Numbered from the stretch's first letter, positions 26,534 to 35,546 are shown. The stretch: DNA of 64,000 nucleotides from CAVPEW01 sp963703565 (GCA_963703565.1 CAVPEW010000075.1:1-64000); one strand, 5' to 3'. A program made the numbers and translations. The notes: generated from the sequence alone by a model not told the origin.

Positions 26534-26791
26534 ATGCTGGTGAGCGCACAGCATGTCGAGGACGCGTGGCAGCTGCGGGCCTCGTGCCGGGGCCCGCACG
26601 CGGAGGTCTTCTTCCCTCCTGCGCACTTCGAGCGCAAGGAGGACAAGCTCGCCCGGGAGTCCCGGGCCAAGGCCATCTGCCTCGCCTGCCCAGTGCGTCG
26701 CCCCTGCCTGGACTACGCCCTGGCCATCCGCGAACCCCACGGGATCTGGGGCGGGTTGAGCGAAGCGGAGCGCCGCGCCCTGGCCGGCTAG
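26534..26791 (+). CDS. WhiB-family Fe-S transcription regulator
   Basis: Small redox- or NO-sensing transcription regulator that binds a [4Fe-4S] cluster and the primary sigma factor. Four conserved cysteines are visible: one in LRASCRGPH, two in ICLACPV and one in RRPCLDYAL; the GIWGG turn (HGIWGGLSEAER) follows. 85 residues. ATG 26534 has AAAGGGGG directly upstream; GTG 26540 is possible. The ArsA pair and a class A PBP flank it, as around mycobacterial whiB4, so WhiB4-like is a reasonable subgroup, judged from gene context. Confidence 0.93.
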   Translation: MLVSAQHVEDAWQLRASCRGPHAEVFFPPAHFERKEDKLARESRAKAICLACPVRRPCLDYALAIREPHGIWGGLSEAERRALAG

Positions 26792-26809
26792 ACCGGTAGA
26801 GATCGCCGC

Positions 26810-26852
26810 ACCGGCGTGGCGCCCCGTTGGGGGGCGGAGGCGCCACGCCGGT
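26810..26852. terminator. Long convergent hairpin
   Basis: A perfect 14-bp stem (26810-26823 with 26839-26852) and a 15-base G-rich loop stand between the stops of whiB and the convergent thioesterase gene. It is well placed to end transcription from both sides; no U run is present. Confidence 0.7.
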
Positions 26853-26891
26853 CCGGTGTCATCGCAGCTCACCGGAGCGCGACCGTTCCGC

Positions 26892-27720
26892 TCAGCCCAG
26901 CGGCTCCACCAGCAGCGTCTGCACGGCCCGGCCCAGGTGCCCGGCGCGGTCGAACAGGGTGCTCTCGGCCAACCCCACTCCGTTGGCGCCCAACCTCGAG
27001 CGCGCCTGCAGGCACACCCACTCCCCTACCGGCTCACGCACCACGGTCACGGTCAGGTCGGGGTTGATGAAGCTGAGCTCACCGAAGCCGGCGAGCCCCG
27101 AGATCCCGTTGCCGAAGTCCGACGCCGCGGCCGCACGCTGAAGCGGCAGGACCGGCTCGCCGGCGACCACCGGCACCGCCAGGCGGATCCAGTCGATCGC
27201 GGGTCCGGCGTCGCCGAACCCTCCGGCCACGAAGCGGTGCTCGACGCCGGTGTTGTGGAAGGCCGGGTACGAGACCCCGTCCAGTGCCACCGGCTCGGCG
27301 TCGCGTCCCTCGTATCCGGGGGGAAGCTCTTCGGCCGGCTGGTCGGGGACCGTGACCGGGGCAGACCGGATCGCCAGCAACGTGGCCGAGGCGACGGCCC
27401 GACCCTCCTCGTCGGTCAGCTCCACCGCCGCGAGGCGCACCTTGCGACCCGGGCGCGTCGTGCGCGCCGCGACCCGCAGCGGGGTCAGGGGCACCGGCCG
27501 GAGCAGCTCGACGGTCAGGCGGACCGGGACCAGGCCACGGTTGTCGACGTCGAGGCTCGCGGCAGCCGGCGCCGGCCAGCAGGGCTGCCACCGGGCCGCC
27601 GTGCAGCGCTCCTGGCGACCACGGTCCGCGGGCCCGCGTCGTGGGCAGGAAGCGGTCCGAGCCCAGGGGCTCGAACAGAGCGGTGGGCGGGGAGTCGACA
27701 TCGGCGGGATCCTGGGGCAC
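26892..27720 (-). CDS. Acyl-CoA thioesterase-like double-hotdog protein, frameshifted in this sequence
   Basis: TesB-like protein of two hotdog domains, expected to hydrolyse acyl-CoA. The N-terminal part, from GTG 27720, has GPWSPGALHGGPVAALLAGA; the frame then breaks near 27570. Removing one base links it to AAASLDVDNRGLVPVRLTVELLRPVPL (core VRLTVELLRPVPL) and an uninterrupted remainder including SFINPDLTVTVVREP and VGLAESTLFDRAG. The corrected length is 275 residues. The catalytic Asp of TesB-like enzymes plausibly falls in the FINPDLTV stretch. It is divergent from the PBP gene. Confidence 0.8.
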
Positions 27721-27805
27721 CGCCGGCCGACGCTAACGGCGTTCCGGACGAGCATCACACGGGGTGCGCACCTCCGGCGTTCGCGGCGTGGGACGATTCG
27801 GGCGC

Positions 27806-29932
27806 ATGCGCCGTCTGCTCCACGCCGTCACGGCGTTCGGGCTCGTCGTGGTCGTCACGCCCATCACCAGCGTCGCTGTCGTGCTGGCCGCACTGCTCTT
27901 CCTGCCGCTGCCCGCGAAGGTGCCAGAGCGCACCCCGCCGGCACCTTCGCAGGTCAGCAGGATCGTCGACGCCGCCGGCAACGAGATCGCCACGCTCAAG
28001 CAGTTCGAGACCAGCATCCCTGTCCGCCCCGAGGACATCCCCGAGGTCCTGAAGCAGGCGGTCATCGCCGCCGAGGACCGCAGCTTCTACGAGCACGGCG
28101 GCGTGGACGTGCGCGGCACCCTGCGCGCGCTGTGGTCCGACCTTCGCTCCGGGACCCCGGCGCAGGGCGGCTCCACGATCACCCAGCAGCTGGTGAAGAA
28201 CACCGTCACCGGCAACGAGCGCACCATCGGGCGCAAGGTGCGCGAGGCAGTGCTCGCCAGCCAGCTCGATCGCAAGCTGGGCAAGGACGAGATCCTCTTC
28301 GAGTACCTGTCGATCATCTACTTCGGAGAGGGCGCCTACGGGGTCGGTGCCGCCGCCGAGACCTACTTCCGCAAACCCGTGTCCCAGCTGACCCTGTCGG
28401 AGTCCGCGCTGCTGGCCTCGCTGATCCCGGCGCCGAGCCGGTACAGCCCCAGAGCCGACCGCGACCTGGCCGAGCAGCGCCGGGTCCACGTGCTGGGAAC
28501 GATGCTCGACGAGGGGATGATCGACCGCGCCGCCCACGACGCGGCAGTCGCCGAACCGGTGTGGCTGGCCTCGTTCGGCACGCCGCCCGGGCCCGCCACC
28601 GTCGTCCAGCCGGCCCAGGTGCCCGAGTCGAGCCAGCCGTACTTCCGTGACTACGTGGTGGACTGGCTCGAGCGACACCTGCCCGGCGGGCGCGACCTGC
28701 TGTACCGGGGAGGGTTGCGGATCGAGACCACCCTCGACCCGAGGCAGCAGGCAGCGGCCCAGGCTCGGGTGGCCGAACTCCTCGAGGGAACCCACCCGGA
28801 CCTGCAGACCTCGCTGGTCGCGGTCGAGCCCCCCACCGGCTACGTACGGGCGTTCGTGTCAGGGCGCGACTACGCCACGCGGCAGGTCAACTACGCGCTC
28901 GGTGCCGCCGGGGGCGGAGCCGGTCGCCAGGCGGGCTCCTCGTTCAAGCCGTTCGTTCTCGCCGAGGCGCTGAGCCAGGGGGTCGGCCCCGACACGGTCT
29001 ACTCAGGCGCGCCACACACGGTGAACGGCAAGCAGATCGAGAACTTCGGGGGTGCCCGGTACGGCAACCTCCCGCTGCGCGAGGCCACCCGGCGGTCCGT
29101 CAACACCGTCTACACCCGCCTCATCCTCGACATCGGTGTCGACAAGGTCATGGCCCTCGCCAAGCGCATGGGGCTCACCAGCGTGCGCGACTACGACCCT
29201 TCCGTGCACAGCGCCGCGGTGGCATTGGGCACGGAGTCGGTGGCTCCCCTCGACATGGCCTCGGCCTACGGCGTCTTCGCAGCACGTGGCCTGCGCGCCG
29301 AACCCACACCGGTGCTGCGCGTGCTCGACCGAGACGGCAAGGTCTTGGTCGACAACACCGCTCCGACGACCGAGCGCGTGCTCGGCGAGGCGGTGGCCGA
29401 CAACGCGACCGACATCCTGCGGGGGGTGCTGGTGTCGGGAACGGCTGCGGGGCGCGGGATCGACCGCCCCGCAGCGGGCAAGACCGGCACGGCTCAGAAC
29501 AGCCGCGACGCGTGGTTCGTGGGCTACACCCCGACGCTGTCGACCGCTGTCTGGATGGGCTATGACCCGCCGGGCGGCGGCGTGCCGGCCCCGCTGACCA
29601 ACATCAAGGGCGTCAGAGCCGTCACCGGTGGGAGCCACCCGGCACGGCTGTGGCAGGCGTTCATGCGCGAGGCGCTGGCAGGGGTGCCCGTCACCGAGTT
29701 CAACCAGCCGGCACCGATCACGCCGGTGGCGGACCTCGTCAAGCGCATCGCCCGCGGCGGCTTCGCCCCCGCACCCCCCATGGCCCCGTCGAAGCTGAGC
29801 GGCGGCGGGCCCCTCGAGCAGGCGGCCGCGCCACCCCCTGTGTCGGCACCATCGGCCACCACGACCACCACGACCGAACCCACGACCACCACGACCGTGC
29901 GAAGGGGTGGCGGGGTGCTCGGCATCAACTGA
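27806..29932 (+). CDS. Class A penicillin-binding protein (bifunctional)
   Basis: Peptidoglycan glycosyltransferase and transpeptidase. One membrane helix (about 10-32) is followed by the GT51 domain with the catalytic glutamate in AAEDRSFYEHGG, GGSTITQQLVKN and RKVREAVLASQL. The transpeptidase domain has SSFKPFV (active serine and lysine), SVNTVYTRL and KTGTAQN. A Pro/Thr tail ends the protein; there is no PASTA domain. 708 residues from ATG 27806. Neighbouring ArsA, WhiB and trypsin-like genes resemble the mycobacterial ponA2 area, so it may be the PonA2 counterpart; this is inference from context. Confidence 0.92.
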   Translation: MRRLLHAVTAFGLVVVVTPITSVAVVLAALLFLPLPAKVPERTPPAPSQVSRIVDAAGNEIATLKQFETSIPVRPEDIPEVLKQAVIAAEDRSFYEHGGVDVRGTLRALWSDLRSGTPAQGGSTITQQLVKNTVTGNERTIGRKVREAVLASQLDRKLGKDEILFEYLSIIYFGEGAYGVGAAAETYFRKPVSQLTLSESALLASLIPAPSRYSPRADRDLAEQRRVHVLGTMLDEGMIDRAAHDAAVAEPVWLASFGTPPGPATVVQPAQVPESSQPYFRDYVVDWLERHLPGGRDLLYRGGLRIETTLDPRQQAAAQARVAELLEGTHPDLQTSLVAVEPPTGYVRAFVSGRDYATRQVNYALGAAGGGAGRQAGSSFKPFVLAEALSQGVGPDTVYSGAPHTVNGKQIENFGGARYGNLPLREATRRSVNTVYTRLILDIGVDKVMALAKRMGLTSVRDYDPSVHSAAVALGTESVAPLDMASAYGVFAARGLRAEPTPVLRVLDRDGKVLVDNTAPTTERVLGEAVADNATDILRGVLVSGTAAGRGIDRPAAGKTGTAQNSRDAWFVGYTPTLSTAVWMGYDPPGGGVPAPLTNIKGVRAVTGGSHPARLWQAFMREALAGVPVTEFNQPAPITPVADLVKRIARGGFAPAPPMAPSKLSGGGPLEQAAAPPPVSAPSATTTTTTEPTTTTTVRRGGGVLGIN

Positions 29933-29961
29933 GCTCCCGCCAGGGCCGCGCCCGTCCGGGC

Positions 29962-30963
29962 TCAGCCCGACGGCGGCTGCTGAGCGCCCTCGGGGCACTG
30001 CACGATCGTCGTGCACACGTTGCGGATCGGCACGGCGATGAACACCGCTTCGGGGGCGAACCCCTGTGGGGCGAAGGTTCGACTGGCCACCCCGAGCACC
30101 TTGCCGTCGGCATCGAGCACCGGCCCGCCCTGGAAGGCGGCCCCCACCGGGGCGTCGTGCTGGAGCCCGCTGCCCGACACGTCCGCGATGGCGCCCTGGG
30201 TGATGGCAGCGCCGGCGGCACCCGAGCCCGACAGCACGAACACCCGGTCGCCGATCTGGGGAGGCGGATCGGTGGGCGCCCAGCCGAGGGCAGGCAGCTT
30301 GGCCTCGTCGACGGTGAGCAGGGCAAGGTCGTTGCCCGGGTCCCACGCGGTGACCCGTGCCGGGATCTCCCTCGCGTCCTTTCGGATGGTGACCGCTGGC
30401 GACGGTGACGCGGTCGCCGCCCTCACGGTCGTGAACGACGTGACCAGGAACGACTGGTCGGCGTCCGAGAACAGCACGAAGGCCGAGCCCACCGAGGGCT
30501 GCCCCGCCTCGTCGAGGGTCGACACGAACCACACCGACGGAGCGCTGGCCTGCACGAGTCCGGTGAGCGTCTCGCTGGTGGCGGCGAAGCGCTCGAGATC
30601 CTTCAACTGGGCATCGATCTCGCCCAGAGCCGAGTCCCGCTGGCTCGCGATGGTGCCCAGCGCGTCGTCCACCCTGTCCCCGAAGCCCGAGGTGAACCGG
30701 TCCACCTCCTCGTTGGTCTTGTCCAACTGGTACTGGAAGTAGCTGTAGAGGACCGCTCCCGTGAAGGCGGCAGCGATGCCCATGAAGAACAGGGTGGCGG
30801 CCACGCCCAGCATCGAGCGGGGCACCGCCCGCCGCCACACGGACGGCCGAGAGGACCCATCGGCGGGCCCCGACCCGGCTCGCAATGGCCGGTGCCGCGC
30901 CGAGCGCCCGCGCCCCCGGTCGTCGCCGATCGGGCGATCTCCGGGCGGGCGATCTCCGGCCAT
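29962..30963 (-). CDS. Membrane-anchored trypsin-like protein without catalytic His and Ser
   Basis: HtrA-like chymotrypsin fold behind one membrane helix (about residues 50-73, MLGVAATLFFMGIAAAFTGA) and a coiled-coil-like stretch. In active relatives the triad lies in TNAHVV, NDLALL and GNSGGP. Here the first reads VTSFTTV with Thr178 for His, the second keeps Asp212 (GNDLALLTV), and the third reads AFQGGPVLD with Gln278 for Ser. It should therefore not be a protease and may be a scaffold or sensor. 333 residues from ATG 30963, 9 bases after TACCGT. Divergent from fxsA; convergent with the PBP gene. Confidence 0.82.
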   Translation of the reverse strand: MAGDRPPGDRPIGDDRGRGRSARHRPLRAGSGPADGSSRPSVWRRAVPRSMLGVAATLFFMGIAAAFTGAVLYSYFQYQLDKTNEEVDRFTSGFGDRVDDALGTIASQRDSALGEIDAQLKDLERFAATSETLTGLVQASAPSVWFVSTLDEAGQPSVGSAFVLFSDADQSFLVTSFTTVRAATASPSPAVTIRKDAREIPARVTAWDPGNDLALLTVDEAKLPALGWAPTDPPPQIGDRVFVLSGSGAAGAAITQGAIADVSGSGLQHDAPVGAAFQGGPVLDADGKVLGVASRTFAPQGFAPEAVFIAVPIRNVCTTIVQCPEGAQQPPSG

Positions 30964-30972
30964 GGCGCCGAG

Positions 30973-30999
30973 ACGGTAGTTCCTGGCCGGCTGTAGGGT
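30973..30999. promoter_or_regulatory. Divergent promoter region of pseudo-protease and fxsA
   Basis: TACCGT on the minus strand (30973-30978) lies 9 bases before ATG 30963, and TAGGGT on the plus strand (30994-30999) lies 6 bases before GTG 31006. No Shine-Dalgarno site is visible on either side. Confidence 0.5.
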
Positions 31000-31005
31000 G
31001 CGACG

Positions 31006-31488
31006 GTGTTCGTGCCCATGGCGGTGGTGTTCCTTCTCGCTCCGCTGGCCGAGCTGTTCGTGATCGTTCAGGTCGCCCAGGCCTTCGGAGTGCTCGACAC
31101 GCTGTTCGCGCTGGTCGCCATCAGCTTCTTCGGGGCATGGCTCGCCCGCCGGGAGGGTGTCGGCGTGCTGCGCCGCCTCCAGGCCACGGTCGCGCAGGGG
31201 CGGGTCCCCTCTGCCGAGATCATCGACGGGGCCCTGGTGCTGTTCGCGGGGGCGCTCATGGTGGCCCCCGGGTTCCTGTCCGACGTGTTGGCCCTGATCC
31301 TGCTGCTGCCGCCGACCCGAGCCGTCGTGCGGTCCGTCGTGCTGCGCCGCATACGCGAGGGCAGCCGGATCGTGACGGTCATCAGCGCGCCGGGCTGGCC
31401 AGCAGGGCGGAGAGCAGGCCGAGGCGACGTTGTCGACGTGGACAGCTGGGAGGATCCCGACCCCCGCCGCCGGGGACTCGGCCGATGA
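31006..31488 (+). CDS. fxsA: FxsA-family membrane protein
   Basis: Small inner-membrane protein of the FxsA family, whose E. coli member relieves phage exclusion by F plasmid; its normal role is unknown. Two to three helices: VVFLLAPLAELFVIVQVA, LFALVAISFFGAWLA and a later LVLFAGALMVAPGFLSDVLALILLLPPTR (core GALMVAPGFLSDVLALILL), the last being the family hallmark G--M--PGFL-D--G-LLL-P--R. GTG 31006 is 6 bases after TAGGGT. 160 residues with a charged tail. Confidence 0.87.
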   Translation: MFVPMAVVFLLAPLAELFVIVQVAQAFGVLDTLFALVAISFFGAWLARREGVGVLRRLQATVAQGRVPSAEIIDGALVLFAGALMVAPGFLSDVLALILLLPPTRAVVRSVVLRRIREGSRIVTVISAPGWPAGRRAGRGDVVDVDSWEDPDPRRRGLGR

Positions 31489-31588
31489 CCCGATCGCGGT
31501 CAGCAGCGCGGGGGCGGGCACCACGGTCGGTCTGAGCCGCGGGCCCCAACCTGCAGACAGCGACGACCGCAGGCCGCTGCAACCGGGG

Positions 31589-32443
31589 GTGGCCACGGCG
31601 ATCTCGCCGCTCGTGCGGCGCATCCTGTGCGCCAACCCGTCGTTCATGACCGGACCCGGCACCAACACGTACCTGGTCGGGATCGACGAGATCGCGGTCG
31701 TCGACCCGGGACCCGTGGACCTGGACCACACCGAGACCGTCGTGGGTTGCGGGGGCGACCGCATCCGCTGGATCGTGTGCACCCACTCGCATCCCGACCA
31801 CGCGCCGGGCGCGGCTGCCCTGGCCGATCGCACCGGTGCCCGGGTGGTTGGCTTCGGCGCCCGGGAGGGTTTCGCGCCGGACACCACTCTCGGCGATGGC
31901 GAGACCCTGCGCGGGACCGAGTTCACGTTGCGTGCGCTGCATACGCCCGGCCACGCGTCCGACCACCTCTGCCTGGTGCTCGAACAGGAGCGCCTGCTCT
32001 TCTCCGGGGACCACGTCATGGAGGGCTCGACCGTGGTGGTCCCGCCACCGGACGGCGACATGGCGGCCTATCTGGCATCGCTGAGGCGCCTCCGGGCCAT
32101 CACCCCTGCCCTGCGACGGATCGCTCCCGGCCACGGCCACGTCATCGAGGATCCCGCCGCCACGCTCGACGCCTACATCGCCCATCGCCTGGCGCGCGAG
32201 GGCCAGATCCTCGATGTGGTCGGCTCCGCAGGCCAGGCCACCATCGGCGAGATCGTCGCCAAGTGCTACCCCGGCCTCGACGAGGCGCTGCGTCCCGTGG
32301 CAGCCAGGTCGGTGTGGGCGCATCTGCGCAAGCTCGAGTCCGAAGGAACCATCGCGATGGCCGCCGGTGGCCGTACTGGCCCTGGCGAGCCGGGCGATCC
32401 TGCGACGGATCCCGATCGGCACTGGCGCCGCGTGGCGGGCTAG
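31589..32443 (+). CDS. Metallo-beta-lactamase-fold hydrolase
   Basis: LACTB2/hydroxyacylglutathione-hydrolase-like enzyme. The metal motif THSHPDHAPGAAAL, the later HTPGHASDHLCL, FSGDHVM and PGHGHVI are all present. A C-terminal winged-helix module (ATIGEIVAKCYPGLDEAL, SVWAHLRKLESEG) is typical of the LACTB2 group, which includes endoribonucleases; the substrate here is unknown. GTG 31589 is a conservative start just before ATAISPLVRRI. An in-frame TTG at 31430 would overlap fxsA by 59 bases. An ATGA overlap at 31485 in another frame hints at a lost base. Confidence 0.82.
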   Translation: MATAISPLVRRILCANPSFMTGPGTNTYLVGIDEIAVVDPGPVDLDHTETVVGCGGDRIRWIVCTHSHPDHAPGAAALADRTGARVVGFGAREGFAPDTTLGDGETLRGTEFTLRALHTPGHASDHLCLVLEQERLLFSGDHVMEGSTVVVPPPDGDMAAYLASLRRLRAITPALRRIAPGHGHVIEDPAATLDAYIAHRLAREGQILDVVGSAGQATIGEIVAKCYPGLDEALRPVAARSVWAHLRKLESEGTIAMAAGGRTGPGEPGDPATDPDRHWRRVAG

Positions 32444-32484
32444 GCAGCCCGAACCTGCCACCACTGGGCGGAGGAATCCGAGCC

Positions 32485-34281
32485 TTGCTCGGCGAACCAT
32501 GCCCCATGGCTGGCGGTCCATCCGCGTCCGGTCGGCTTCGCGCGAGCGACGCAGCGGACGCGCTCGGCCTGCCGGTGGACGCTGTGCTCGCCCTTGCCGC
32601 CGCGGGCTTCCTGGCCACCGACGAGGGCCCCGGTGGGCTTCGCTTCGCGGCTCGCGACATCGAGCGGTTCTCGTCGAGGAACCGCCCGAGGGGCGCCGCG
32701 ACGACCGCTGACGCTCCGGCGGGCCTTGCGCCGGGGACCAATCCCGACCTCAGCGGTGGTGCTCGGGTCCTGGCCTTCCCGACCGCCCCGACCGGGCGAG
32801 CCCGAGCGGACCCGGCTTCGCTGCTGGGCGATCTGGCCCGAAGCGCCGGGCTGATGGCCGAACAGGTGCTCGAGAGCTACCTGGACGCCTGCCCCGATGC
32901 CCAGGGCTGGGGCCGGGACCGCCGCAACAGGTTCGTCACCGAGGCCTCGGCCCGATTCGAGGCGGTCCTGGCCCTGGTGGAGGCTGGAGACGACGTCGAC
33001 GAGGACCTCCTCGTACAGCTCGGCGAGGTTGGCGCCGGTGCCGCGCGGTCCGGGATCGGCCTGCCCGAGGTGCTGATCACGATCCGGATCAGCCGTGACG
33101 TGGTGGTGCAGACGGCGCTCGCGCTGGGCCGCGACCGCGGCGCCGACCCGACCGACGCCCTGGCCTCGCTGCTGGGGCGCACCCTGCCGGCCGTCGACCG
33201 GCTCACCGATGCCGTCGCCAGCGGCTACTGGCGAGCCGCCGTGGACATCCGCGCCGAGATCGCGGGGCGCTACGAGGTCCTCGTAGAGCACGCGACCGAC
33301 GCGATCGCGGAGATCGACCCCGGCGGGTGCATCCGCTACGCGAATCCGGCGTTCGGCCGCATGGTCGGCCGGTCCCGCCACCAGCTGGTGGGGGTGCAGG
33401 CACGGCACCTCGCCTCGTTCGCCGAGGGCCCCGACGTCGATGACCTGTTGGGTCCCGAGCGCACCGACGCCTGGCAGGAGCTGAGGTTCCGTCGGCTCGA
33501 CGGCATCGAGCGCCTCGTCCAGGCCCGCGTCGTGGACCGCCGTGTGGGCGGCGAGCTGATGGGCTACCTCGGCGTGATGCGTGACGTGACCGCCGAACGG
33601 GACCTGGCCCGACACAAGGACGCCTTCGTCGACCTGGTCTCCGTCGAGCTGCGCAACCCGCTCGCCGTCGTGCTCGGCCTGGGGATCACCCTGGAGACCT
33701 ACGCCGGCGATCTGGACCACACCCGGGTCGCCCGCATCGGCAAGGCGATCCGTTCGCACGCCGAGCGGATCGCCCGTCTCACCGACGACCTCGCGGACGT
33801 CGGCCACCTCGAGTCGCACAGCCTGCTGCTCTCACCTCGACCGGTGGAGGTCGCCCACGCCGTGGCGGCCACCCTGGGCATGTTGTCGCACCACCCCGGC
33901 GTCGAGCGCGTCGAGCTGGCGGGGGACCTCGACGCCGTCGTCCACGCGGATCCCCGGCGGCTCGAGCAGGTCCTGGCGCACCTGGTGGAGAACGCGCTCG
34001 TGCACGGGGCGGAGCCGGTCCGATGCGAGGTGCTGCGCGGCACCGCGACGGTCGAGATCGTCGTTCGCGACCACGGCACGGGTCTGGCGACCGATCGGAT
34101 CGAGGCCGCCTTCTCGGAGGTGCACGCCGTACGAGACCTCCCGCGCGGCCGCGCCCGGGGCCGGCCTTCGAGCGCGGGTCTGTCGCTGGCCCGCGGCCTC
34201 ATCGAGGCAATGGGTGGCCGCCTCGAGTACCAGGCTGCAGACGAGGGCGGGGCCTGCTTCGTGGTCACGCTTCCACGCTGA
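32485..34281 (+). CDS. HTH / PAS / histidine-kinase-like protein lacking the phosphoacceptor histidine
   Basis: Domains in order: a MerR/excisionase-type helix-turn-helix (about residues 15-60, ASDAADALGLPVDAVLAL then GGLRFAARDIERF), a helical region resembling RsbR-type N-terminal domains (about 120-260), a PAS domain (about 270-375, YEVLVEHATDAIAEIDPGG), a DHp-like helix and an ATPase domain with HLVENALVHGAE, RDHGTGL and SSAGLSLARGLIEAMGG. The DHp motif reads VSVELRNPLAVV with Val387 where histidine is needed. No membrane segment. TTG 32485 is preferred because GGAGGAA lies 8 bases upstream; ATG 32506 is possible. Canonical autophosphorylation is ruled out unless another histidine serves. 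Confidence 0.82.
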   Translation: MLGEPCPMAGGPSASGRLRASDAADALGLPVDAVLALAAAGFLATDEGPGGLRFAARDIERFSSRNRPRGAATTADAPAGLAPGTNPDLSGGARVLAFPTAPTGRARADPASLLGDLARSAGLMAEQVLESYLDACPDAQGWGRDRRNRFVTEASARFEAVLALVEAGDDVDEDLLVQLGEVGAGAARSGIGLPEVLITIRISRDVVVQTALALGRDRGADPTDALASLLGRTLPAVDRLTDAVASGYWRAAVDIRAEIAGRYEVLVEHATDAIAEIDPGGCIRYANPAFGRMVGRSRHQLVGVQARHLASFAEGPDVDDLLGPERTDAWQELRFRRLDGIERLVQARVVDRRVGGELMGYLGVMRDVTAERDLARHKDAFVDLVSVELRNPLAVVLGLGITLETYAGDLDHTRVARIGKAIRSHAERIARLTDDLADVGHLESHSLLLSPRPVEVAHAVAATLGMLSHHPGVERVELAGDLDAVVHADPRRLEQVLAHLVENALVHGAEPVRCEVLRGTATVEIVVRDHGTGLATDRIEAAFSEVHAVRDLPRGRARGRPSSAGLSLARGLIEAMGGRLEYQAADEGGACFVVTLPR

Positions 34282-34313
34282 GACGCGGCCGCGCCGAGTG
34301 CCGGGCGCGCCGT

Positions 34314-35504
34314 TCAGGTACCGGCTGCATCCGCCGCGTCGAGGGCGCGCACCGCGGCATCGAGCATGCGCGCCGTGCATCCGGCGAGCTCGACGGGCGG
34401 GACCGCCTCGGACACCAGCAGTTCGGCCAAAGCCCTGAAGGCCTCGGCGGCAGGGCCCTCACCGAGAGCGATGGGGGTGCCTTCGTCGCCCCCGGCGGCG
34501 ACCGCAGGCTCGATCGGGATCTGCGCCAGGAGCGGCACACCGGCTTCGGCCGCGAGATGCGCCCCACCGCCGCTACCGAACAGCGGATAGGACCTGCCGT
34601 GGTCGCACTCGAAGGCGGTCATGTTCTCGACCACCCCGGCGACGCGTAGGTAGTTCTTGCGGGCCATGCCCACGGCCCGCACCGCCACCTTCTGCGCGGC
34701 CGTGGCCGGGGTGGTCACCACCAGCACCTCGGCTCGCGGCACGAGCTTGGCCACCCCCATCTGCACGTCACCGGTCCCGGGCGGCATGTCGACGAACAGG
34801 TAGTCGAGGTCGTCGCCCCACTCCACGTCCTGGAGGAAGTGCTGAACGCCGCGGTTCAGCATGAGTCCGCGCCACATCAGCGCCGTCTCCTCGTCATCGA
34901 CGAGCAGGCCCATCGAGACCACCCGGAGCACGCCGTCGCCGACGGGGCGCTCCACCGGCAGGATCCGGGCACGACCGTCCTGCTCTCGACCGGCGAGCCG
35001 GCCCGACACCCCGAGCATGCGAGGCACCGAGAAGCCCCAGATGTCGGCGTCGAGCACCCCGACGGTGAGGCCCCGCCGGGCGCAGGCGGCGGCGAGGTTG
35101 ACCGTTACCGAGGACTTGCCGACCCCACCCTTGCCGGATGCGACCAGGACCACCCGAGTCGTGGGAGCGAGCGACGTGGCCTCGACACGTTGGGCGATGT
35201 TCCACCGAGCGCGGTCCATCGCGAAGGCACGCTCCGACTCGGTCATCTCGGCCCACGCGATGCGGACTGACAGCACCCCCGGCAGGGAGGAGACCCGAAC
35301 CCGGATGTCGCGCTGGAGCTGCGCTCGCAAGGGGCACCCAGCCGTGGTCAGGGCGACGGTCACCTCGACCTCGCCCGAGGGCGCGACCGTCACGTTCCGG
35401 ATCATCCCGAGGTCAACGACGTCACTGCCCAGCTCGGGGTCGACGACGCCCCGCAGGGCGCCGAACACGTCGTCGGGGCGGGGAGGGGCCGCAAGCTCGG
35501 GCAC
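34314..35504 (-). CDS. mrp: Mrp/NBP35-family Fe-S cluster carrier ATPase
   Basis: Carries and delivers [4Fe-4S] clusters. The N-terminal MIP18/DUF59 domain (about 10-90, FGALRGVVDPELGSDVVDLGM core VVDPELGSDVVDLG) is followed by the P-loop VLVASGKGGVGKSSVTVN, DADIWGFSVPRMLG and FVDMPPGTGDVQM. The usual C-x-x-C near the C-terminus is reduced to ENMTAFECDHG with one Cys, which from memory is common in actinobacterial Mrp. 396 residues from GTG 35504, 7 bases after TAGAAT. Divergent from the SufR-like gene, with an A-type carrier beyond it, an Fe-S biogenesis grouping. Confidence 0.92.
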   Translation of the reverse strand: MPELAAPPRPDDVFGALRGVVDPELGSDVVDLGMIRNVTVAPSGEVEVTVALTTAGCPLRAQLQRDIRVRVSSLPGVLSVRIAWAEMTESERAFAMDRARWNIAQRVEATSLAPTTRVVLVASGKGGVGKSSVTVNLAAACARRGLTVGVLDADIWGFSVPRMLGVSGRLAGREQDGRARILPVERPVGDGVLRVVSMGLLVDDEETALMWRGLMLNRGVQHFLQDVEWGDDLDYLFVDMPPGTGDVQMGVAKLVPRAEVLVVTTPATAAQKVAVRAVGMARKNYLRVAGVVENMTAFECDHGRSYPLFGSGGGAHLAAEAGVPLLAQIPIEPAVAAGGDEGTPIALGEGPAAEAFRALAELLVSEAVPPVELAGCTARMLDAAVRALDAADAAGT

Positions 35505-35511
35505 GCCACGG

Positions 35512-35538
35512 ATTCTACCGGTCGACGCCGTGTAAACT
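35512..35538. promoter_or_regulatory. Divergent promoter region of mrp and SufR-like gene
   Basis: TAGAAT on the minus strand (35512-35517) lies 7 bases before GTG 35504; TAAACT on the plus strand (35533-35538) lies 8 bases before GTG 35547. The boxes are only 15 bases apart, so the two promoters could be regulated by one bound protein, for example the SufR-like product. Confidence 0.55.
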
Positions 35539-35546
35539 CGATTGCG

